From positions 2,108,001 through 2,172,000 of the forward strand of contig JALGAS010000009.1 of assembly GCA_023078685.1 (NCBI GenBank): 64,000 nucleotides of DNA. Direction: 5' to 3'. Shown here piece by piece: positions 55,452 through 64,000 of the stretch. The stretch comes from Neopestalotiopsis rosae. Its lineage: Eukaryota; Ascomycota; Sordariomycetes; Amphisphaeriales; Sporocadaceae. The stretch's first letter is position 1, and every line of letters starts with the position of its first letter. Below the pieces are notes generated by a model. The model made no database searches and was not told the DNA's origin. It worked only from the letters and a program-made list of their open reading frames with translations. The position numbers and the translations under genes were made by a program.

Positions 55452-57348
55452 TGTCGTATGTTGAATTTGCGAAAATAAGTCTTTAAAAAGTTTCAGAGAG
55501 CTGCCCTGCTTACACATCAGTATGCATTCTTTACCTCTGGTGGTTGTCCATATATAATTACTGCCATGCAGTGAGGTCCCAATGTGTCATTAGGCGTCAC
55601 TGCACCCCGCTAGCTTTTCAACAACAAGATCTGGAACTGGAATAGTTCTACATATTGAAAACACATATTTGTATTTGTATAACTTTGAAGGGGCTCCCTG
55701 TTAAGCTTTTATAAGCAGAGGCTTAGGTTTTTGTCACAATATTGTCAATGCGACGTCAGTTTGTCTTAATCGTGGGTGTATGCTGCCAAACACCTCGCGT
55801 CAGTATTAGGTCATGATATTTCCTGTTTGATTATCTGGACCGGTCATACGTACACTAACACGTCGCTATAGGTCATGGGTCTGAGAAGAAATTTGAAAGA
55901 AACAAAAAAGAGACCCTGGCGGTCTCGATGAGGGAGTTCCAGACATTCGAGAAAAAGCAATAGGCGTAGCTGGGAGCCAATCACTGGCATATGGAAGCCC
56001 CAAAACCGCTAGCCTCAACATGCTGAACCAAGATACTGACAGATGCTGCTGTGGGGTTAACCACTATAGAGCCCCAAAAATTGTAGAGGGTAGGACGACC
56101 CTGACTAGTTTGTCTGACAGACAGCATGCATGTGCTGAGCTTGACAATGCGGATGATGGGGGAAGGAAATTAAAACTTTGTATTAGAACTTTTTTTTTTT
56201 TTTAATCAGATCTCATAAACATAGGGTGACGCGATTCGCTCCTCGGTGTTCCATCTATACTCCCTTTAAGGTATACCCACCACCCTCGAGCTTGTATGCG
56301 AGACTTGTACTCATATCTTATTTATTTTGAGATTGAGCATGTCTGGCGTAGTGCGGTGGGTAACTCTGATCCGATAGTCGATACTGGAGCCCCCATTGTT
56401 ATCAGCAGTGCATATTAGCGGTCGGTCCAGAATCGGCGGATTCTCTCAGTGTTGTCAATGGAGGATCCGGCCTGGCCGGCAATGCAGAGTGCCGTCACGC
56501 TACGTAAGTTTAATTTCCACTGTACTCATCGAGTATGGAGCTTTGCCACAAAACGAAAGTGGACACAGTACATCGGCCGGTTTTTGGAGCCTTGAATTAC
56601 TGATATTCACTATCCTGTTAGCCAGAAACCGATCTTGGAATATCTTCACGATTCTTTACCAGAGTACGATAGTAGGTTGATCAGCCATTTTAAAATCGCT
56701 GAACCTTGACGAGAACTTTTCATCATAGGTTATAGCGAAGACCAAAATTGTACTTTCAAGCTAGTATTGAGTGATTTTTATTTTACCCCCGCTATCATTA
56801 CAATGAACTCTTTGAAACAACCGCCCTGCCCCGCCCCTCACCCCAACCAAAGACCATAGCATGAGTTTTGATCGTGTAATTTGACTCCACGGGGACCGTT
56901 TTGTCCGGCCAAAACACGGCACATGGACCGATCTTGTTACGCATTTTATTTTTCTTTCTAGCCGAGCGTTTGTTCAATGGCCCAGAATGGAGTCCGCCGA
57001 GAGATGAGACCAACCGTACCCAAAGCTCTAGCAGCAAGCGCTGGTACAAGGGTACTTCATGAAACCCTCAACCCTCACCGAAGTCACCATCTCGATTATC
57101 GTATGTCACCTGCGCGACATCGCTTGGATGTGAATTGACGTCAAATACGGTAATCATCTGCCGTGAGGTCATAATATGGACAAGTTTCTGATTATGATAA
57201 ATAAGTACATTATGCTTTTGCTAGGAGTGAGTAGTGCTTTTCGCACTCTACCTTCGTAATATCTGAACTACTTCGACAAGACAATTACCGCTTCTAGTGA
57301 CATCATCAATTGACTAACAACCTACAGCCAGATGATATAAGAATCAAT
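55452..57348. other. intergenic, no supported gene
   Basis: AT-rich, with a T14 tract at about 56190. Short ORFs lack coding character. TAGCCGAGCGTTTGTTC and CCGTTTTGTCCGGC near 56.9 kb echo 14.88 kb (CCGTTTTGTCCGGG), perhaps another dispersed repeat. Confidence 0.35.
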
Positions 57349-57679
57349 ATGGGTTCTATCGACTATTCGAAGGGCAGCAGAAATCGGGTTGCTGCAGACG
57401 ATACTAGCGATAATATGGTTACCTCGGCGACGAACACTGAGCAGATATCAGACCGCGAGAGGTGGGACTATGGCTGATTCAAAATCCTTTGAAACATATG
57501 ACTTATTCGATGCCTCTAGCTCCGGGATACAGCTTGAGACGGAGATAGCCAACCTCATTCAAGAGAACAAGGCTCTGGAGGACTTGGTCGCCAGACTCTC
57601 CGATGAGTCATATTACAAGATGGTTCTAGGATCTGAATTTATGAAGATGCACCTTCGTAAGAATTCGCCCCAACCCTAA
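57349..57679 (+). CDS. small coiled-coil protein (90 aa)
   Basis: Exons 57349-57461 and 57520-57679. The 58-nt intron (GTGGGA..CTCTAG) joins SDRES|SGIQLETEI in phase. Starts MGSIDYSKGSRNRVAADDTS. The second exon forms a helix with heptads: LETEIANLIQENKALEDLVA then RLSDESYYKMVL. Without splicing, the frame from ATG 57470 (MADSKSFETYDLF) would also be open, so the intron could be retained or alternative. No family recognised. Confidence 0.55.
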
Positions 57680-60600
57680 TCACGTAGATGTCGCACAGCT
57701 GATACCCGGCTGATCCAAGGGCTCGGCAGGAAACATCTTCTGCCAGAATAGACGAGCCCTTGGGCAGCTTCACCTCACAATGCTTCTTTCACGTATTACC
57801 TAACCACGCCTGTACCTACAACCGTATCAAATGGGAATTCCTCCAAGCAAACCACGGAGATAATGGTTGTACTGAATTTGGTCTGGTATCAATTTTGATC
57901 TCTTCGACTAATTAAACACTAGCACTTTTATAGCTTAAAATGGTAGTTTTGTTGGTTAATAGATATATATAAGAAATGGGGAAGATAAAGAGTGCGCAGA
58001 GGGGAATGCCTTAGGGCGCTATTATTGTTTTAAGGTATTAACCCAGTAAGCTCACCCTAGCTATAGCTGCCAATACCACAAGGCTAAAATTAAGTCTAAT
58101 ACAAAAGCCCGCGAGAAAGGTACAGTATTGGAGATGAACATCACAGATAGAAGGAATCGAAATAGTTATTCCTTTATTATTTCATTCGAGACAAGGTTCC
58201 CCTACGATTATACTACCCTTTCCTATAATGGTAATAGAAAACCTTAGTACCCTATGTGCTGACGACTTGTTGAGATTGAGCACGATACGGTCCAAAACAA
58301 CCAGCCAATTGGGCAAGTTGCTTGGAATGTACTCCCAACAGAGGAGAATAGGTCCAAAGACGTTGGATCAGGGCCTACCCTGGTCTGTTAAAAAGATGCC
58401 GAGGGGCGCGAAGCCTGGGGGAGACTAGCTAGCTATGTCATGCGCACTGCGGATGGGGTGGTGTGGACTCGTAGGGGATTTATCCCGTGGCCAACCCGCT
58501 CCACGATGCGCAAGTGGGCTAGGTGGTATTATAATCCAAGCAGTAGGACGGCAAGTCAGCGGTGGCCGGGTGGGTAGGAAGTGTTCAAGAAAGATTTCCC
58601 TGCTTGTCTTGGTAATGCGACCGCTGTCCGTCATTCAAGTAGCAGTCAAATGTTGCAGGAAGCGTTCTTCCGCAGCTACGGACTCCGAAATGCTTTAGCC
58701 CAACCTTAAGATGTTCAGAAAGAGTCCTTTTATATAAGATTAGACTATAGTATGAACTGACGGAAGCAGGGAAGCACAACTACTCCTCGCCAAGCGGCCT
58801 GGTGTTGGGATCTCCGGCCAAGAAGCCAAGCAGTGTTGCAGTAATCAAGTAGGAATAAACAAGCACTGCCAAATAAATTCTTACATAGCTTTGCTGTGTA
58901 ACTCAGAAGTAAGCCTTATAAGTGTTGCATCATGACTCGGCACTCGCAGCCGGGGCTTGAGGATATTTCAGACGGTGGTCAGCGATGCTGTATACAATCG
59001 TACACCAACAGCGCGACCCATGGTGGAGCTACAGAGTACGCATTGAAGCGCACACATCATGAGTAATGGTCTTTTGTCCAGCTCCAAGAGCAAGACATCT
59101 TGCCACGTGGTCTTTGATGCAAGTCGGCTACACCGCAGTCCTCCAAGACGCCTAGTATGAATACTGGAGTGTTTGTTCCTGAAAACACAAGTTGGACATA
59201 TATACTAAGTGTATGACATAAAGATTTCGTACTCGACAGTGAGTATGGCAGCACAACCATAAGCAACATTGACCACATTCTCAACTTTTTGTGTTTGCAT
59301 CGGTCGGAGATTTTAATTCTGCCTTGCATTCCGGCACATCGCATCATTCACCCTGTCGCCCACAACCTCGTATTAAAGCAAACATAGAAGTCCTAGCGTA
59401 CGGAAGGGGCAAATCCTCGCAGGGCTTGCAGTCATGTCAGACCATCCTTCCCGCTGATGCTGCCATGACTTCAGGCAAACATGAAGTACGATTGTATTAT
59501 GAAATCGTGTAACAAGTGCGACTATACCTGTCACTTTCATGTGGTAAATCCACATCGCTAATCAAATAGCCCGGTCAAACACTCGGCAGACGAGATTCCC
59601 ACGTCGCACGGGTTAAGATACATAGTATTGCTACGTTTGATGCAATACATCGTTACATGGGTGACTGTGATCGATGATCAGGCTGTCAGCCGTCTGCATA
59701 GAAAGAGGATATAGTATAGTGTAAGTAAGCAAAGAAATAGATCGAGTAATGTAAGCAACGACAGATTTTCCTTAAGCACTATTCACCTCGATCGACGTAG
59801 AAAGGGGCCGCCGTGGATCATTTACTCAGGCAAATGATCCGAGCTGGACATGATCAAGGCATACGTCTTTCGGGAAGCTCCTTCATTTACCCCCCTCGAT
59901 CTTCACCCGAGTGGGCTGTATCCATGGGGCTGAATCCCAAATTGTGCCTTGCTTGCGATGGCAACCCTGGCCGAGTCTCAATTTGCATTTTGATTGCCCG
60001 AAGCAGAAGAACGCACATGCAGTAACACTAACACTGAATGACCTGTATGCGGGAGTTGAGATCCCAATCGTTCTGTCTTCCTGTCATTATTGCACACATT
60101 TAGATATGGGTGGCGGCCATTCAGCACTCTATGTTTGACGCATCATGGCAGCTCATGTGACATACTGTAAAACCACATACAATCACTTACAATCACTAGA
60201 CCTGACTCTACTCTGTCCGAGATTCCAAAGACTAATCCAAAGACTAACGAGTCCAGTTCTTGCGACTCATCTTGATTCCTGAGAATAAGGACCACATCAC
60301 CAGTGAGTTGATATCCTCTGCAGAGGGATTACGCTTTGGTAGCGAATCACCGGAACGGGAGCCTAGGCACTCTCCCGGGCCCTCTGAATCCTCTGTTTAT
60401 TCAATTTAATTGTCCTCGAAACTTTATTCTCTTCTTTTCTTTTACTTTCTCCTCTCGGGATGTGTCATATGCGTGAGTGATCTTGTTAAGGGGAAGGAGA
60501 TGGGCGAAGGACATGGAGCGGTGAAGCGAATGTAGGACAAGTAAATCAAGAGAGCATTTTGTGAACTACGAAAGCGAGGAAATAATTTGGTCGGGACAGA

Positions 60601-62043
60601 TTCAACTCGGGCTCTTCATAATTGATAGAAATGCTTCATACACATAACAGCTGCGGAAGTTTGCAAGTTTTGGAAGTATCTTGCCTTGGCGCGAAGATTG
60701 TGTGTGCGTCATCGTCAACCGTTCCCTTGCGACACGGAACGGCTTTTGCCTAATGTAATTTGGATGTGCAGCATACGTTCGCCTTTTCTGCGGCGTGGGT
60801 CATTGCAAGGTTGGGTTTCATGTTGGCTCCAAAGAGAATTGAACACTCTTTAGTCTCCTTCAGACAGCAATCGAAATTCTCATGACTTGGTGAATCACCT
60901 GTTTGAGTTATTGCTGATCATGAGAAAATAACTCGACGAGGGAAGACGACGTAAAAACTTCCTGAAAGGACCACGCTTCCGTAAACGATCTACCTTTTCG
61001 AAGCCCTCGCTTCCAATCTCACTAAGAGGCTCGTACAAATGACCTGCGAGTTGCCTGCGAGGGCGACACATCGAATAGCTAGCGCAATGTTCGTATTACT
61101 CTGTGGTAGCGGAACAGTGTATTGGTCGATTCGGAGAGCTCGCTCCAACAATTTGTCTTTTCGATCCAACATGTAGTCACGTCAAGCCAATCAACGTCTT
61201 CCTCGTATTGTAGATTCCTCCTGGTTGTGACTGGTAGCTAATGAGAACGTATGATTTATTCAGCTCCTACCCCTTCTGCCAACTCCAGCGAAATACTTTG
61301 ACACAACAAGATTCCTCTTCTCTTCAGTGCCGAATCCCCTGCGGTTCTACCTTTGTCATCACCAAGCGAATTGACACCTATCTTCTCCTGCGGCTGGAAC
61401 TAAATAGGTGATGCAAGGACGCATTTCTCGGCTCTGTTCTCTACACACTCTCCCGTATTGTTTATCGATAGATCGTTGTTATGGTCCATCTTTGGTCGCT
61501 CGATTCGTCGCCTTTTTCTGTCCGATGTAAGCCATGATGTTGGAGTCATGTCGCAGAAGTCCCGGGTTCGTCTTAAGTGACTTCTGTGTTGTGGAGGGTC
61601 GCTGGCACGAGAAGAGGTGACATGAAGAACCCCAGAAGATGACCACAGAGCAATGAGCAATATCTGGTCCTCGCCTTGCCTGTAACAGTTGATTATGATG
61701 AGAGACATATCGTAGGAATACTCTAGCTGGCGTAAAAGTATTGGTTGAGGTCAGGATCATAGGATGGGAGGCGTGATGGAGGGAGCTCTGTGCGTGCGTT
61801 CGTGTGTGTGTGAGTCGAAAGGAGCCTCGAAAGGCACTGGAAAACTAATGCTACGATGGTATATTTATACATGAGTTCCGCTAGCAATCGGCGTCTTCCT
61901 TGGTTGTTGATGCTAGTGTGAGGCCACATTTACCGTTCAGATAAGAGTAACTAAACTTATACCTTCGAATAAAAGAATCATAGCCTTCCCAGTGCCATAT
62001 CCAGCATCAGGTTCGGCCGAACATATCGCGTCCAGAAGAAGAC
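57680..62043. other. gene-free 4.4-kb stretch
   Basis: No ORF longer than about 100 codons, no domain and no clear splice chain. AT-rich near 57.9-58.2 kb, and CT-rich tracts near 60.4 and 61.3 kb. A GT-rich microsatellite-like TGTGTGTGTGAG is at about 61803. It may hold non-coding transcripts or regulatory DNA that cannot be judged here. Confidence 0.4.
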
Positions 62044-62633
62044 ATGCCTGCAGATAACCCTTCGTTCATTGCTTGCACCCCGGGCAACGCTTCGGTCAAA
62101 TCATCCTACGGCGAAATTGTCCAGCGCATGGAGGGCGAGCTCGAAACACCCCTACTAGATGAACTATATCCGCATCCCTGGCTGGTGGCTCGAGAATCCG
62201 GTGACAGCATAGATCCATTATCCATGCATCGAGTCAAGGGGAGAGAGGTTTTGGCGACCGAGGCGCCCTGCTTTCACCTTGTTTGGACGTCTACGACAAT
62301 CTACGTCAAGCCAGCTCCATTTCGTCTTCTGAGCCATGAGTTCTGGAAGCAATGTCCACCGTCCAGGTATGGAGCTTCCCAATGTCACGCTTACCCGCCT
62401 CAACTTGATTCAACACTTGAGGACCCTACGGCATTGGGATTTTTGGATCTTATACTTGGCTGATTCAATCGCGTCTCGATTTTGGCCTTGCCAAAGAAAA
62501 CTTTCTGATCCCAGCTGAATTAGACTGGATTGTATGGTCTCGATTCTGCGATGCTATACGTTCTCGGCCTGGTTACATTGTGGCACGACGGTACCACTAT
62601 AGACAATTGCGGCTCCGTCGCCTAAATTGACTT
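62044..62633 (+). pseudogene. DUF6601-family gene, frameshifted
   Basis: The first frame reads MPADNPSFIACTPGNASVKS, then LETPLLDELYPHPWLVARES, DPLSMHRVKGREVLATEAP and FHLVWTSTTIYVKPAPFRLL. At about 62445 (TTTTT in GGATTTTTGGATC) the homologous continuation moves to another frame: SYTWLIQSRLDFGLAKENFL, then IPAELDWIVWSRFCDAIRS and RRYHYRQLRLRRLN, stopping near 62630. Family members (DUF6601, from memory) continue past RLSRLN into membrane spans. Here a TGA follows, and the next open stretch (LWFWLAPITLHMLLMYS) is in yet another frame. It has at least one frameshift and a truncated 3' end, so it is probably a recent pseudogene. Confidence 0.7.
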
Positions 62634-62724
62634 ACCCTCTCTTCCCGAATGTGTTAGTTACTAGCAAATTGTGGTTTTGGTTGGCCCCCATAACTCTACA
62701 CATGCTTTTAATGTATTCGAGGAT

Positions 62725-63153
62725 TCATTTCGAACCGCCCCGCCTGCCAGCCTCTTGTACTTCTTCCTTGGGTCTGATAGTGTCAGTTAGAATTAAAGGC
62801 AAGACATAAGTGTATCAGCCACACAGACCTGTTAGCGAAGTTCCCCGGGTTCTCGCTGGCCGATGTAGATGAAGCTTTGCCTCCCTTCGATGCAATTTCA
62901 TGCTACGAGTTCGGATCAGTCTTTGCAGATCACAAATAATGCATATATATATCACACACCTGCTTATCGGAATCCATGCTGGCAAATCCCCCAGAATGAC
63001 TGGCTTGACCGCCCTTGGACGCAATCTCTTTGACCTCTTCGGGGTCTCTGCCATACAAGTTAGCCTCCGCTGAAGAGCACATGGTTGGCCTTCGGGGTGT
63101 CTGAAATTATACCGATTGGCAAAATTGCCCGGGTTGTTCTCTTTGGTGGACAT
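62725..63153 (-). CDS. con-10: conidiation-specific protein Con-10 homologue (83 aa)
   Basis: Four exons (minus): 63113-63153, 62960-63047, 62829-62902 and 62725-62773; every phase agrees (84 codons with stop). The product starts MSTKENNPGNFANR. It has two KGG repeats, VKEIASKGGQASHSGGFASM and HEIASKGGKASSTSASEN, then a second NPGNFANR, and ends PKEEVQEAGRRGGSK. This is the Con-10/stress-induced KGG-motif family, small hydrophilic proteins that accumulate in conidia and under desiccation or light in Neurospora. The length is close to Neurospora Con-10 (86 aa as I recall). An unspliced reading gives a false 112-codon ORF. It is convergent with the DUF6601 relic. Confidence 0.93.
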
Positions 63154-63484
63154 TTTGTTCGAAATTTTAAGAGCTTTTTCCTAGGTTGGAGAAAACTGCT
63201 AGTTATATGAATTGGTTGAATTTTTTATGTGCACTTCTTAGCAAGTATAGTATATGCGTTGGCCTAACTCAAATATATAATCAATCTGAATGTGCCCGAA
63301 GCACGATCTTGTTTGCTAATTGCATACACTACGATGCTGGCTTTGCTTTTCGCCAAAACGATTTGACGTAATAACATACTCAACGCCGCGTCACTCTGCG
63401 AAATGGAAGTATTATTTGACATTGGCATTCCCATTACTGACGTAATGATCTGGCCATTTGAGCAAATACTTTTCTAGTGTGAAT

Positions 63485-63787
63485 TTACCAGGGGTCACGT
63501 ATATGTAACGCAATCCATACGTGGGCATTTCGCTTGAGTGACCTACGAAGGCGGGACGGCGTCGTTTCCTTGGGGGTTAGTGCGCTAAATCCTGGCTGGC
63601 TTGGCGCCTCCCCGCCCTCCCCAACATCTTCTAATAACGCTGAGCCTGAACTTAATCCAACGTCTGAATCTGCTGTCGGCTCAGATGCAGTAGTCAGGTC
63701 GTGATCAAACTCGTTGAGTCCGCTTTGGAATGTGATAATGATGAAACAGCCATCAAATTCACGACAGTGCGAGGCACACGCTCGGCA
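63485..63787 (-). CDS. exon-like ORF without start
   Basis: The minus-strand frame opens after a TAA at 63788-63790 and reads CRACASHCREFDGCFIIITF, QSGLNEFDHDLTTASEPTAD, GLSSGSALLEDVGEGGEAPS and RRSLKRNAHVWIALHIRDPW to a stop at 63485. It has no ATG near its beginning, so it would have to be a downstream exon. The acceptor GCCGAG near 63784 does not match the phase of the donor at 63880. Composition is protein-like; function unknown. Confidence 0.35.
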   Translation of the reverse strand, partial: CRACASHCREFDGCFIIITFQSGLNEFDHDLTTASEPTADSDVGLSSGSALLEDVGEGGEAPSQPGFSALTPKETTPSRLRRSLKRNAHVWIALHIRDPW

Positions 63788-63880
63788 TTAGTCTAGCGTA
63801 ACATTTCAACCAAAGCCGTACTCTGAGTCTGATCAAGAAGCGACGAGACGCGACGACTTGGGAACGTTGTTTACCGTTAC

Positions 63881-64000
63881 CTCGTAATCCAGCTTCTTTT
63901 TGATACCACCGAGACCAGTGTCATTCGAATCAGCATCGGACATCTGGCCTGCCGCAGTAGCATGAGAGTAGTTCTTCATCTCGACCTCATGGTCCGGGTC
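63881..64000 (-). CDS. partial exon at right edge
   Basis: The minus strand from the window edge reads DPDHEVEMKNYSHATAAGQM and SDADSNDTGLGGIKKKLDYE (40 codons), followed by a GTAACG donor at 63880-63879. The gene continues beyond the window, so its start and identity are not visible. Acidic and Gly/Lys-containing, no domain recognised. Confidence 0.4.

Noticed and set aside
62815..63153. Unspliced 112-codon ORF MSTKENNPGNF..
   Set aside because: It reads through the introns of the con-10 homologue; splicing gives the correct KGG-repeat protein.
1..64000. tRNA and rRNA genes
   Set aside because: I scanned for a T-loop GGTTCGANTCC with a matching acceptor stem and for rRNA-like stretches and found none convincing.
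1..64000. Strong RIP or an AT-isochore
   Set aside because: Relics keep one or two frameshifts rather than pervasive C-to-T changes, and repeats such as the pogo element are intact. Dinucleotide indices would be needed to exclude mild RIP.

Overview
This window is nuclear DNA of a filamentous ascomycete (Pezizomycotina). Genes are split by short GT..AG introns (about 40-70 nt). The protein families are typical of that group: a DUF7924 protein, a Yfl054-like aquaglyceroporin, a two-finger FlbC-like C2H2 factor, a Zn2Cys6 factor, a conidiation-specific Con-10 protein, fungal BTB proteins, DUF7587, DUF6601 and HET relics. There is also an intact Fot1/pogo-type transposon. The species cannot be named from the sequence.

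Layout. 0-26.7 kb is mostly genic: a tandem-domain protein with a frameshift (0.1-1.7 kb), DUF7924 (4.2-5.7), an orphan chromodomain protein (5.9-6.3), a MITE-like element and a repeat-array element (6.6-7.9), an alpha/beta hydrolase with an Asp nucleophile (8.7-9.7), a decayed peptidase-like relic (9.8-10.4), an unrecognised gene (11.0-11.7), a gene-poor stretch, an aquaglyceroporin convergent with an FlbC-like factor (15.6-18.8), a single-pass membrane protein (20.4-21.0), a second chromodomain protein (21.3-21.8), a MADS-like protein (22.1-22.9), an ORF with an in-frame stop (23.6-24.3) and a forkhead factor (25.5-26.7).

26.7-46 kb is repeat-rich. Two sequence blocks at 27.3-28.7 kb recur in inverted, mirror order at 34.2-38.9 kb. 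They bracket a six-exon Zn2Cys6 regulator (29.3-31.6) and an intact pogo/Fot1-like element with perfect 44-bp TIRs and a TA target duplication (31.8-33.6). A repeat family built on a 17-bp unit (ACAGAAGAGTATCCAAC, with 13- and 18-bp variants) occurs at 7.1-7.9, 24.5-25.0, 44.0-44.7 and 50.0-50.7 kb, and its unique core also occurs at 28.0 and 38.0 kb. One copy abuts a broken HET-domain gene.

46.8-57.7 kb is a run of small accessory genes: four short coiled-coil proteins (one with 12- and 21-nt microexons), a DUF7587/ADP-ribosyltransferase-like protein overlapping a truncated transcription-factor relic tail to tail, and two BTB proteins. 57.7-62.0 kb looks gene-free. The right end holds a frameshifted DUF6601 relic convergent with a four-exon con-10 homologue, then exon-like pieces of a gene that runs off the window.

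Most intact genes look regulatory (C2H2, forkhead, Zn2Cys6, MADS-like, chromodomain and BTB) or development-related (FlbC-like, Con-10). No biosynthetic cluster is visible. Exon joins were inferred by eye from splice signals and phase, with no expression evidence.
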